DNA of 64,000 nucleotides from assembly GCA_022059125.1 (NCBI GenBank), contig JAEUWY010000016.1, forward strand, positions 1,612,001 through 1,676,000, given 5' to 3'. Below the pieces are notes generated by a model, which did not search any database, was not told where the DNA came from, and saw nothing but the letters and a program-made list of their open reading frames with translations. Of the stretch, positions 10,695-22,043 are shown one piece after another. Position numbers and translations under genes: made by a program. Numbering within the stretch: position 1 is the stretch's first letter; each line of letters opens with the position of its first letter. Source of the stretch: Corynespora cassiicola. Its lineage: Eukaryota; Ascomycota; Dothideomycetes; Pleosporales; Corynesporascaceae.

Positions 10695-12802
10695 CAGTAG
10701 AGTAACACGAAAAAAAACTAAAAAAAGTTATACTTTTTAAACTTGTATAACTCTGTAACTAAACAAGCTATTAAAATAAAAAAAAATTAATTTTAAACTG
10801 ATTTATAAGCTTTTTTTAGGTACTAAAAATAAAATATAGCTTATATAATATCTATAGCTTATTAATTTAAAGTAAAAGTATAGTAAAAAAAAATGCAAAT
10901 TTAAAAGCTAATTTATTTTTTATTAAGAAAATTATTAAAGTTTATTATTTTACGCTAATTTTATTAGGCTTAGTCTATATTACATAAGCAAAAAACTAGA
11001 GCTAGATATTTATTTTAATATTAAAAAAATCAAGTTTTAAAAATAAAGTTTTGCTTATATAAGCACTAATTACATAATAATAAACTAGTTAAATTAGTAT
11101 AAAAAATAATATTTTAGAAATAGAAATCTGAATTTTCATTTTCTATAAATAAAAATAAGATAGAACTTTAATTCTCAGACTATAAAGAAAAAGTTAATTT
11201 TTTTTTAAAAGCTAATATGTCTATTACAACTATTTCTAATATATTAAATAAAAATAAAATAAGTATTAAAAATACTATACAAAAAATAAATTAAAAAAAA
11301 TTATTTAATAGTTTAAAAAACGATTTAAAAAAAGATAAAATTAAACTATTAAAAAGAGAAAAAAAAATTATAAATAGAGATTTAATTAAAAGCCCTAAAA
11401 AAACAAATAAAAGAATATTACTAGAAAATAATATAAAAATTTCTAAAAAAAGCTTACAAAAATATTTAAAAAAAAATAATCATAGTATAAATATTAGTAC
11501 TAAAAAGCCGTATTTAAATAAAAAAAAAGCTAAAATAAAATTAGAATATGTAAAAAAAAATTTAAAAAATATAGAAAATATAAATTTAAATAAAATTATA
11601 TTTTCTAATAAGTTAGTAATAGAAAGAAGCCTAAATTCTAAGCAGAAATATATAAGAAAAAAAAGAAATAAAAGAGTAGAAGCTGAATTAGCTTTTATAA
11701 AATTAAATTATAAATAAAAAAAAAAACTAAAAAAATTAATTATAATTTTTTAATTTAATTACTTTTTTTAAAAAATTAGTACTAATTAAATTATAGCTTA
11801 AGATATTGTTATATTAATATAAAGAGCTATTTAGATAGAAGGAAGATCAGAATTAGTATTTATTAAAACATCTAATTTTAAAAATAATTTTAATAATACA
11901 GATTATATATAAAAAGTATTAAAACTTATTATTAAAAAACAAATAAAACCCGGTTAGTTTATATACTTTTTTTTATTTTTTTATTAAATTTAATATTTTG
12001 TTAAATTAATTTTTATTTATTATTAAATTATAAAATTAATATAAATACTAATTACTTTATAGACTAGAAATTTTAATAAGATAATTTAAAAATTTATACA
12101 GCTAAACCAGTTTTAAACTAGTTTAAAAAAATAAAATTAAATTATTTAAATATCTAGCTTATAGCCCAGATTTAGCATTTATAGAAAACGTCTAAGCTAT
12201 ACTAAAAAATAATTTAAAAAAATCAAATTCTAATTTATTAGGTAAAAAAAATAATAAAAAAAATAATATTTTATTTATAAACGCTATAAATAAAGAATAG
12301 AATTTAGTTCTATAAAAAATAATAGATAATTGTATATTATTCTTATTTAGGCGTTGGGAGGCAGTTATTAAAGCCAACAGATATTATATAAAATATTAAT
12401 AATTTAATTAATTATTAATTTATCTATATAGTTTAATCTTTTTAAAAAAAAATTCTATTATTATTATTATTATTTTTTTTAAGTAAAAAAGCTATATTAA
12501 AATTTTTTGTAGATAATTATATAGTGTAAAAATTTATAATAATTAAATAAAAAATAAAAATTATACGCTAGATAAAAAATAATTAAGCACTTAATTTTAT
12601 ACTTTTTTTACTCTTATTTTAAGCTTAATTCTAACCTTAAAACCTTAATATAAATTCTAAAATTTTAATTTTTATATTAAAATCTCAATAGATATCTATT
12701 AAATTAATTTTTTTTTATTTTAATAGCTAGTCTAGTGAAAAAGTTATTAATGTTTAAAAATTGCTATTTTTTAGAAGGAGTTTTTTTCGTGTCACCCTAC
12801 TG
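10695..12802 (+). mobile_element. Tc1-like element copy a, RIP-degraded
   Basis: The termini are inverted repeats: CAGTAGAGTAACACGAAAAA at left and, inverted, ..TTTTTTCGTGTCACCCTACTG at right, flanked by TA (10693-10694 and 12803-12804), the usual Tc1/mariner target duplication. Length 2108 bp. The two flanks belong to different repeats: the left continues the tandem-repeat family, the right is an inverted family-R terminal repeat. Confidence 0.85.
11160..12399 (+). pseudogene. Tc1-like transposase, dead copy (element a)
   Basis: Aligns codon by codon with the intact transposase at 23920-25180. The start is ATA for ATG, and stops replace Gln/Trp codons throughout. The two intron positions are still recognisable (for example CCCGGTTAGTTTATATAC near 11950). 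The SPD.A.IENV segment is readable near 12160-12195. Non-functional. Confidence 0.8.
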
Positions 12803-12804
12803 TA

Positions 12805-13027
12805 TTAGTAACTTTAGTATAATATAAGTATTAACTAAAAAGTAAATATAAAATAATAAATTCTAGATTATACTCTGTATATTTTAACTATACTAAAATA
12901 AAAAGCTAAAAAATATAAAAAGGACCTAGCTTTTTATATTAATTAGTTAAGAATAAAATAAGTAAAAGTAAAGTAAAGTAAAAAGAAAAAGATACTGTAA
13001 TAAAATAGTGTTCAGGTCGAGATCGTT
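12805..13027 (-). repeat. Family-R terminal repeat fragment, inverted
   Basis: Read on the minus strand it begins TGTAACGATCTCGACCTGAA at 13027. The same start occurs at about 35807 and 55620 and, mutated, at about 50907. It is cut at its far end by Tc1-like element a. Confidence 0.7.
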
Positions 13028-13760
13028 ACATTTAGTACTAAAATAAAAATATTTTAAATAGAATTTAGAAGTATTTTTAAAAAAGTAAAATTTAAAAAAT
13101 ATAGTTTAAATAAAAAAAAGCTTTTTATAATATATATAATTATAAGAATATTTAAATAACTATAGCTATAAGTATAAATTAAAAAACTTACTAAATTCTA
13201 AATTAACTAAAACTTAGAATAAAAGTAAAAATTAGCTAAAAATTATAAAAAAAAACAGAAAAAATTTAATAAGAATATTTATATAGTAAAAAAAATAATT
13301 TATTATATAATATATAAATAGTTAAAAAAAAATTTATATAAAAAAAACTAAATTTAAAAAAACGCTAATACTAACGCAGTTCTAAAATATAGAAATAAAT
13401 TAATTAATTAGATTTAGAAATTAAACTAAAAGTTCTACTAAACTTAAATAATAAATAAAATATAATTTTAAATTTTTCATAAAGCTAAACTTTATAAAAA
13501 CTAAAATACTATTTAAATTTAAAAAATTTAAAGTATATAAGCTACTTATAAACGTTTTATAAAAAAAATTAATACTAAATTTATTGTTTAGAAAAAGTAG
13601 TAGTAAAATAGTTTTTAAAAAAATTATATAAATATATATAATAGTAGTTTAACTACAAAACATATATATATAATACTTACTTATAAAATAAATAAAAATA
13701 AAAAATTTATTATAAATATACTAGTTAATAGAAAATATACGTAAAGTTAATAGCAAAAAA
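13028..13760 (+). pseudogene. Gypsy gag-protease fragment, RIP-degraded
   Basis: Runs colinear with 58238-59000 of Gypsy element G4 (gag C-terminus to protease region), with more stop codons. No LTR is attached. An isolated fragment on the + strand. Confidence 0.7.
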
Positions 13761-14321
13761 AAATAATTAAAGTTTTTAATTCTAATATTTTTATAAAAAA
13801 AATTATTAACTATAACTAATTAAACTTTAAATCTTTTTTAAATTACTAAGTTTTAAGTTTTAAAATTTTATTATAATATTTTATTTAGTTAAAAATTAAT
13901 AATATTTCTAACTATTTAAAATTAAAACTAAATTACTTAAAAAAATATAAACTATTATAGATTCGGCCTAAATTTCTATTAAAAAGATGCTTTGTTTAAC
14001 TAATTTATATTAGGTTTAATATTTTATAAAAAAACGCTAACAGATTGGAAACGTTACTCTTCGCCTCCCATTTCTGCTTACTGTATTGTTTAGGTGGCTT
14101 GGCGCCTGGGCAGCTGACGAGGCAGAAAATAGAAAAGCCCAGCCTGATGAGGTGCACACACCAAGGCTTCTATGCGTTTACCCTGAGACTGGGAACTAAC
14201 TAGGAACTTTCTACTGAGTGAAGACCGTGAGAATCCTTCCATGATATCTTTTATATCAACAAACAAACTTATGGTGTCCTATAGTCATTGTCGCAAGTCT
14301 TCGGAGTCGTCCTCACCAACA

Positions 14322-15836
14322 ATGACGACAGTATCTCAGCTCCGTGCGCAATGGTCGAATCCAAGCGATGTCCTCTCCCTTCTGCTAATTATCGGAGGCG
14401 ATATCATCCAGAAAGCGCTGGCTCAATCGACAGCAGGTCGTGTGCCTCCCGTCTGCTTCTCGTTCGGATGGGTAGCCTACTCGTTCACCACTCTAGTTGG
14501 GGTTATTGGTGATGGAAAGCTCCTCCCACCGCCCGATTACCCTGTCAAAGTCTTTAACCTAGAGACTGCTTATGTGCGCGAAAACAATAACTGGATCCTA
14601 GGAAGAGTCTTACGAGACAATGAGGCATTTATGAATAAAAGAGGTGGGCTGAATGGCGCGGCGATCAGGATCTCAATCTACAAGGCTGAGGATCAGTCAA
14701 AGAAAACACGTCTTTTCACCAGCGAGATTATATGGCTTACTATAACTCTCGTTCAGCTTGGAGTCGCAGCGATACCACTTGGTATGAATAGAGAGTGGGG
14801 TGTGTTTCTTATTACCTTTAGTGGAATCGTTGCGTCTATGGTTGCTGGTTGGTTACCGCAGTGGAAGATTGAGAAACTGCCCTTAAAAAGGTCAAGTTCA
14901 AAGTTGATTGCACTGACAAGGGGTAATGGGTCAAGGGAGGTCATGATCATTTATGGAGATGGTGTCGCTCTGGACCTAGAGGAACTCGCCGCGGGAGAAA
15001 GTCCACGATCTGATCGTGTATGGGAGGCATCCTCGTTATTCTCCGCAAGGGTCAAAGAAAAGATCGGCGAGACCCACAAGAGCGGCAACGAGTATCGACG
15101 CGCTTTCATGTACAATGGACTCCCAGTTGGCTTGTGGATGACGCGTATCGCGTGCTTCTGCCAAACGATATTCTGGATCGCACTGCTCATCTCAGTCGCC
15201 GGTCTCAGATCCCACAGCTGGTACCTCGTCCTTGTTGGCGGTCTGGGTATGCTCCAAAACGCCATTCTAGCTGCTGTTGCGCGATCTCCCGACCGACGTG
15301 GTCTACCGCTTACGTTAGTCGACACCATTATCTCGCAGCGAACCATGGATGGCTTGATGGACCTTGAAATGACTATGTCTGGGGCTGGTCAAGTCCTTCT
15401 GGATGAGTTCTTCCCGGGTTTGTTGAAAGAGGAAGAAATTGCGTGGTGGTCTGGAGATCGAGACCTGTACGACGACAAGCGGATGGAAGGTGATGGGAAC
15501 CGGAAGAGCGAGGTGAGACGAGGGAGACCTAGGTCGCGCATGCCACGAAAAAATATAGGCATTCCTGATATTAATCTCACCAGGAAATTGCGGCTATCTA
15601 GAAGTAATCACAGCTGGGAATTGTATCCGTCTGGCGATACAAACATGCTACCGTTCTCTCCACGTCCAATCCCACGCGACCCCGAACCAAGGTCGAGCCT
15701 TACTGTCAAAATGCCAGAATTCACTGAGCATAACGTGCCAGAATGTCAGAGACATGGGGTTCTGCCGAGAAATGATCCCCCGCAAGCTGGCCGTAAGCGT
15801 TCGGAGGATTCAGTTCGATCGCCAGACTGGGCATAG
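14322..15836 (+). CDS. Multi-pass membrane protein of unknown function
   Basis: Single exon. Met at 14322 (MTTVSQLRAQW) gives 504 aa; an in-frame Met at 14241 would add 27 low-complexity residues. Hydrophobic segments: VLSLLLIIGG, VCFSFGWVAYSFTTLVGVIG, EIIWLTITLVQLGVAAIPLG, WGVFLITFSGIVASMVAGW, ACFCQTIFWIALLISVAGL and WYLVLVGGLGMLQNAILAAV, so probably five or six membrane passes. A soluble loop lies between the second and third (ETAYVRENNNWILGRVLRD), another between the fourth and fifth, and a long polar Arg/Pro/Ser-rich tail of about 120 aa ends the protein. I do not recognise the family beyond a type of lineage-restricted fungal membrane protein. It lies between two AT islands, next to the HET gene. 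Membrane topology is inference from hydrophobicity. Confidence 0.75.
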   Translation: MTTVSQLRAQWSNPSDVLSLLLIIGGDIIQKALAQSTAGRVPPVCFSFGWVAYSFTTLVGVIGDGKLLPPPDYPVKVFNLETAYVRENNNWILGRVLRDNEAFMNKRGGLNGAAIRISIYKAEDQSKKTRLFTSEIIWLTITLVQLGVAAIPLGMNREWGVFLITFSGIVASMVAGWLPQWKIEKLPLKRSSSKLIALTRGNGSREVMIIYGDGVALDLEELAAGESPRSDRVWEASSLFSARVKEKIGETHKSGNEYRRAFMYNGLPVGLWMTRIACFCQTIFWIALLISVAGLRSHSWYLVLVGGLGMLQNAILAAVARSPDRRGLPLTLVDTIISQRTMDGLMDLEMTMSGAGQVLLDEFFPGLLKEEEIAWWSGDRDLYDDKRMEGDGNRKSEVRRGRPRSRMPRKNIGIPDINLTRKLRLSRSNHSWELYPSGDTNMLPFSPRPIPRDPEPRSSLTVKMPEFTEHNVPECQRHGVLPRNDPPQAGRKRSEDSVRSPDWA

Positions 15837-16202
15837 CGACTCTGTATTTCACGTCAAAGATGAGACTTGGTTGGTTTGCTACGTTAGGCTTTCTAGGTAC
15901 TAGTGGATTGATACACTTGATTTGTTTCATAGCACGAGTATGGTATATTACCGAAAATGTACACATTATGTCCTCTCAGAATATGTCTTAAACTTTCTAA
16001 TACCCTCCCTGATCAGGGAGCGGATCCTCGATAGATTTTCTGGGGATCAAGTGCGAGACTTCTTCAGATTGCCGGGTGACTGTAAGTTACCTGTAGACTC
16101 AACGACTGTCCTGATTTCGTTTGACACGTCCTCCGCTGCAGCTGTGGGAGGTGATGGAATGTTGTTCGAGCTGCTGGCTATAGTAGCGACCGTATGTGTT
16201 GA
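15837..16202. other. Intergenic between convergent genes, nothing seen
   Basis: GC-balanced spacer between the stop codons of the membrane-protein gene and the HET gene; only chance frames. Confidence 0.6.
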
Positions 16203-19007
16203 TTAATCTGGATCCGGAGTCTCTGTTCCGCCCGCCAATACGGTGCCATCAGCGTCTTCATCCGCTGGAATTTCCCTTTCCATTGCATATCGTGCAGGAT
16301 ATGGTTTAACTCTTTCTTGACAGGTTGACACATTGATGTTTGACGCATCCTCTGTGGGAACATTCGATTCTTGGTCCATTTTCCCATCACTACCGATGCG
16401 GCTGTCAACATACCACTGTTGGCCCTCTTCGAGAGCTTCGCCGCAGATAATTCTTTTGCGATACGTATCCTTGCGGCTTTGGATAATTTCATCCTTCCTA
16501 GCCTTCTGCTCGTCCCGGGTATCTGTCTCCCGTCTCACGTTGACACGCCCAATAATGTAAACCTTAAAGATTCTCTTGCCACTGTCCTTTCCGAGCTCTC
16601 TTTGTTCCCTTATTTCGTATATTTCCACCAAGAGCCCAATCTCCGCTGTCTCCCGGGGTCTGGGACGACTTAGGATGATTGCAAGCTGCTCGGCGCGTTC
16701 TTCGTATACCACACCTTTCTTTGTGCTAAATTCTTTGTTGTCTGCTCGTTCCACGTGATACCATTCGAAAAGAGAGCTGTCGCTTGGAAACCAGAAGCCT
16801 TTGCCATTCGTAAATCCCAATATGGCATTGCGGTCTTGACAGTGTAGCAAAAATCCCGGGAATTCGACAAGCAAGCCACCTTTAAGTGGCTCCAGCTTCG
16901 CTGATTTTGAAATCACCGAAATCGGGTCAGGATGGTCGACTCCTTCAGCCTCCATCCATGTGAGAGGTGCCCAACCAAAACCTTTCAATTGGATACGATC
17001 TCCTGGTAGAAAAATGATGCCTGGAGGTATTGCTCCAGGCGAGTTTTCTTCTAGCACCATCCAAAAATCCTTCATGTACTCTTTGAGCTTCACATCTCTC
17101 TCCTGGTCTTTCAGAATCTGGCCGCCAGCAAAGGAAGCATTTTGATAATTCATATTCAGCAGTGTCGCGAGAGCAAGAGTTTCGTGCTCCCTTTTACTGG
17201 TGGTCTGCTTAAATTAGCGCCGAGGGATTGAGGCAACTGAGGTTGGATAACTTACTCTCCACTGTGCAGCTTTCCAGACGCTGGCAACTAAGCCCACACT
17301 GTTGGTGGATGTCAAACCATGTATCCGTGCTTTTCTGTCTTGGCCCAACATGTTGTGGTAGTAGCTTCTCGCATTTGCTGGAAGGCTTGAGACCAACTTC
17401 TCGTTAACATCAACATACAGCTCCTCGATTTCGTCCAAATCCACAAGGGGTATGTTCTTATTATCACCTCTATCCCATCTTCCGAACGCAAATAGGAGTT
17501 TTCTGCTAAGATACGCTTCTTGAAGGGTCCAAAGTCTCCGCATCCATCCACTCGCGAGGATTCGCATAGCTGTCGTGGTGTAGTCCTTGTCAGTCCAGAA
17601 CATGTTGTTCAGTCCATTATCGATGACGATGGTATACCGCGCTCTCGAGTACACCTTATGGATTTGAGCTATCGCTTTCTTTCTTGTGTCTTTGAATTTC
17701 CCCTCAACGGGTATTGCTAAGGTGTCCATCCAGAAAGGGAGCGGGGTCGGATTGTGCCTTTCTTCCCCCATCTTCTGTCTGTTCCTTTGCGACTGGGCCT
17801 CCCTGAGAAGCTCCCACAAGTAATCAAGTTGGCATTTCCACAGCTCGTTCTTCTCTGGGTTTCCATAACCATCCGACCAGACGTGCGATATTGTGGCATA
17901 GTCTTCGGAGAGATTACTTTCCTTCACTTTCAATTGGATCGAATCGCGCATGTTCGCTCGCTCATTGAATAAAAAAAGGGGTACTTTATCAGCCTCGATA
18001 ATTTCAACCACCTTGCTCATATCGTCTACACCGATCATACGGGAGCATGGCGTGTGACATGTGGGAAGCTCCCTTTCTTTGTTCCCTTCTTGTTCTTTTA
18101 TGTCTATGTTCCCTTCTCGAAGACAGTGGCTTTGTTCAGGATGGCAGGGGCTATCAATCCCTCCGTGAAGACAGTCCTGATGATGTTGAGTTGCATATTT
18201 TCCAGGGTACTGTTTGACTTCGGATTTCCGGAAGCATTCCACGTCATCGCACCCAGCTTCTTTGTGACCCTTGGAAACATGCCCTCTATGCGAAACATAT
18301 ACGGAAAGTAGAGCTGTTGCATTGTCCCTTAATTGAGACCTTAGGAACTTCATCGTCCGAGGGCACCAGTCATTCATCTTCTCTACAACCGCTGAAGGGC
18401 TTCCCCAACCGATCGTTGCATCACCATACCAGTCACAGGCCTTAAACCCCACCTCTTGAATGATCTTTGCTTTCGCGTTCGTCAAGGTCTCGCCCAAAAC
18501 CATGAGTGTCAAAGCCAGGTTTTTGTCAAGCTGAGTCGGCGCTTTAGCACCAGAGTCGGGGGAATGATTCTTGATCACTCTTCGTGCGACGTCCAGAGCA
18601 AGCTGCGCGCGGATCAGTCTTAAAGTTTGCCCTTCCTTGTTTTCCTCCTTTGTTTCCCAATCTCGCCAATCATTCAATATTTTGGGCAAGTTCTTTGTGC
18701 TGATCACTCTGTTATTCCGAAGCTTTTCCCAATCAAACGGCCTGCAGTTGTCATCGTAGACTACAGCCGCAACTAGTCCGAAGAATAGCCATGACTGCAT
18801 GAGTTTCCCGAATTCAACGCTGTTTGTGATATCACACTTTTTGATGGTGTAGGTAGAGGAGTCGAATTCCCAGCCTTGCAGCTTGGGAAAGCCATGGAAG
18901 CGACATTCCTTTGTATTTTCGGCGGTGTATATGTTGCCTTCGTAAAACACCGGGAACTCGCCATCGCCATTCTCGCCATGTACTATCTTTAGGCCTAGAT
19001 GTTCCAT
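16203..19007 (-). CDS. HET-domain (heterokaryon incompatibility-type) protein
   Basis: Two exons, 19007-17256 and 17204-16203, joined by a 51-nt phase-0 intron (17205-17255, donor GTAAGT); 917 aa. The two open frames look like separate genes, but splicing joins WKAAQWR to TTSKREHETLALATLLNMNY, a continuation expected of large HET proteins. Residues about 250-325 are Cys/His-rich and may bind metal. The HET domain spans about 370-505: YATISHVWSDGYGNP, FWMDTLAIPVE, KKAIAQIHKVYSRARYTIVI and GWMRRLWTLQEAYLSRKLLF. HET domains trigger cell death when strains of different genotype fuse; here the trigger and partner are unknown. The C-terminal third (from about 585) has no recognised domain. It sits between two RIP-degraded islands, typical for this fast-evolving family. 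Confidence 0.85.
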
Positions 19008-19598
19008 GATTAAGCCAAATTAAGTTGTAATCAGATTTCAACGTTACCCTTGGGTGCTCAAGTTTATTGTTTCACCTGAATGGAGCCTTGAAAAGTCAGC
19101 TCATTTAATGCCAACTTCTCAGCCTTGTCTCTTTTAATTTCAGAGCATTTTCAGCCCTTCCCCCTCATTTGGGCTGTGAAAAGGCTTATCGTGGGGGACT
19201 GCATTCGCTGGATTGGTGTGGTGGAGTCTACTCCTGATTGGTCTCCTTCTATAATATCGATCGATAAGATCAGCTTAGCGGTCCAGATTTGATATGCTCA
19301 GCCGGACCTCTAAGCCTCAAGTCCCGAGCGCGGCGCGTTGTAGTAGTGGTCCGCTACGACCCATCCAACACGTTAGCGGAGACTGCTGTAGCCCTTGAGG
19401 TCGCCCCTGTCATATCTAGACGTTTCTCTACTGATCAGCAGACTGAGCTAATTATATGCAAGATTGGACAGCAGGACAGGACACCTGACACTCAATTTTA
19501 TTGCGGCCTCACAGTCGCTGCAGCTGCGCGCAGTGCCACCGCTATATGCAGTCCACGTTAGACCGCACGCGCTTACCGACAGGCAGAGCACATAAATT
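19008..19598. other. Intergenic up to AT island 2
   Basis: GC-balanced. 19008-19280 is the presumable HET promoter. 19290-19598 holds a 90-codon frame rich in Arg/Ala/Val without recognisable features; I regard it as chance or remnant. Confidence 0.5.
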
Positions 19599-20275
19599 CA
19601 GCTACAGGGGTTCCGCCCACCTCTAGGTTCTGCCCACCCTTAATAACATAAGCTACTTTATTAATTTTAACTACTTTTAATACTAGCTTTTTCAAATAAA
19701 TATAAAAAGAAATAGTTATATAAAACGCTAATATTAATTTTAATATAAGTTTTTATAAAAGTTAGTAATCTCTGTTTTTTTCTACTGTTTCTATTTTATT
19801 ATTAACAAGTAGTAAGTATATTATATTATTTTTATTTTATTTTAGTTAGTATATACTAACTGTTACGTAATTTTATATACTTTATAATATACTTCTATTA
19901 TATAACGTAATATTAATACGTAATTTATATTTTTGTTTTAAATAATAATAAATACTTATTTTAATAATACTTTCTGTTCTTAATTTATAATAACTATAAC
20001 TATAACTATATAACTTTTAAATATATTTTAAAATTTTAATTTTTATATTTATATTGTATAGTTTATATAATTACTACTGTTTACGCACGTATATTTCTAT
20101 CTCTATTTTATATATAATTATACTATATATAATTCTGCTGTAATATTTATTTAACTATAATAATAAAAAATATACGTAAAATAGTTAAGATAGTAAAAAA
20201 ATAATAGAATTAAAAGATAATGTAGCTTATAGTACTTATAATAAAAACTTAAAAAAATTAGATTAGTTAATTAAG

Positions 20276-21950
20276 TGTAGAAAAGTAATATTAAAAAAAA
20301 GTGTATAAAAAATTATACTTCTTAAACTTGTATAACTTTTTATCTAAAATAGCTATTTAGAAAAAAAAATATTTTAAAAAAATTTATTAGTATTATAAAG
20401 TAGTATAAAAAAGAAGTTTTTTATATAATTTTTTTAGTTTCTAAAAAAAAATTTAAAAATATAATAAAAAAATATAAATTTTAATACGCTGTAAATTTTT
20501 ATTAAGAAAAATATTTAAATTTTTTATTTTATACTAATTTAATTTAGTTTAGTTTAGTATATATTACGTAAGCAAAAAGCTTAAATAAAAAAATTAACTT
20601 AATATTAAAAAGATTAAATTTTAAAAAATAAAGTTCTATTTATATAGTAATAAACTCGTTAAATTAGTATATAAATAAAAGATTTTAGAAATAAAAATTT
20701 AAATCTTTATTTCTTTTCAATAAATATAAAATAAAATCTTAATTTTTAAAGTATTAAAAAGTAAATCTTTTATATGCAGCTAATATTTCTATTTAAAAAA
20801 AATTATTTAAAATAAATCTATTATCAGTATTTATAATACTATAAATTAAATTAATAAAAAAACATATACTTTTTAACAGTTTAAAAAGAGATAGTAATAG
20901 AATAAAATTAAACTATTAAAAAAAAAAATTAAATTAAAAATAATTCAAATATATTTAAAAAAGTTTATAATTTTTTTAAAAAGAAATATAGTATAAGTAT
21001 TACTAGTAAAGAACTTTTTTTAAGTAAAAAAAGTAAAAATAAAATAAGTATATATTTAATTTTTTTTATAAAAAGAGAGTAAATACAAATTTAAAAAATA
21101 TTATCTTTTCTAATAAGTTAGTAATAGAAAAAGATCTAGAATCTAAGAAAAAAAATATAAAACAGAGAAATAAAAAAGTAAAAACTGAATTAGCTTTTAT
21201 AAAATTACTATATTAGTAAAAAAAATTAAAAAAATCTAATATAATAAAAATTTAACTTTATTATTTTAGTTTAATTACTTTTTTAAAATAAATAATACTA
21301 ATAATATTATAGCTTAAAATATAATTATATTAGTATAGAATACTATTTAGATAGAACGAGGATTAAAATTAGTATTTATTAAAATATCTAATTTTAAAAA
21401 TAATTTTAATAATACAGATTATATTTAGAATATATTAAATTCTATAATTTTTAAAAAATAAAACCCGGTTTATTTTTCTACTTTTTTTTTAAATTTAAAA
21501 CTTAAACAAATATATTTAATTAATATTTTTATTTAAACTTTATATTTTAAAATTAAAATTTATTTTAACTAGTATATAGACTGAAAATTTAGCAAAATAA
21601 TTTAAAGATTTATAGTACTAAATTAGTTTTAAATTAGTTAAAAAAAATTTCAATTAATTTTTTTAAATATTCTTTTTATAGCCCAGACTTAGCTTCTATT
21701 AAAAATATCTAAGCTATATTAAAAAACATTTAAATAAATAAAGAAGTAATTTATTAGGTAAAGGAAATAATATTAAAATTATTAATTTATTTAAAACAGC
21801 TATTATTAAAGAAAAAATTTAATTCTATAGAAAAGAATATATAATTAAGAATAAATCTTTAATAAATGTTATAAAGCAGTTATAAACGCTAAAAAATACT
21901 TTATAAAATATTAATAATTTATACTTTTTTTATTTTTTTTTTTATTTTTT
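20276..21950 (+). mobile_element. Tc1-like element copy b, strongly decayed
   Basis: The left end still resembles the family terminus (GTGTAGAAAAGTAATATTAA). A dead transposase frame follows at about 20731-21914, aligned to the intact copy with stops, an ATA start and deletions. No right terminal repeat is recognisable, so the right boundary is approximate. Confidence 0.6.
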
Positions 21951-21965
21951 TTATATATTAATATA

Positions 21966-22043
21966 CTATAACGTGTTTTATAAGTAAATTAGTAACTTAA
22001 ATAAATTAGTAATATCTAATATGCGTACTGTCTGCGCTAAACC
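21966..22043. repeat. Internal inverted repeat, left arm
   Basis: Matches 25769-25828 in inverted orientation (shared GTTTTATAAGTAAATTAGTA and GCGTACT..CT), with a short duplication in the left arm. The pair encloses unassigned AT-rich sequence plus Tc1-like element c, suggesting a second nested element. Confidence 0.55.

Larger units (their letters stand above)
9706..14040. other. AT island 1: RIP-degraded repeat block
   Basis: Composition falls abruptly to very low GC. The remaining C residues are mostly followed by T or G rather than A, as expected after CpA-targeted C-to-T mutation. Contents from left to right: a short GC-richer block at about 9740-9790 (AAGTAGGCGGCGCAGGCG) that also occurs inverted in the G2 LTRs (about 44358-44396 and 50831-50869); a tandem repeat (9830-10530); a Tc1-like copy (10695-12802); a family-R terminal fragment (12805-13027); and a Gypsy gag-protease fragment (13028-13760). 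The last about 280 bp are unassigned AT-rich sequence. No intact gene. Confidence 0.85.

Noticed and set aside
9706..14040. Inserted mitochondrial DNA as the cause of the low GC
   Set aside because: The block resolves into transposon copies also found in the other islands, with CAA/CAG/TGG to stop changes typical of RIP.
16203..17153. Separate gene starting at MNYQNASFAGG
   Set aside because: A 51-nt consensus intron (GTAAGT..CAG) fuses this frame with the HET frame in phase, and the joined sequence reads as a natural HET-protein continuation.
19289..19561. 90-codon frame just before AT island 2
   Set aside because: No signal, domain or conserved motif, no spliced extension found; Arg/Ala/Val-rich as expected by chance in GC-rich DNA.
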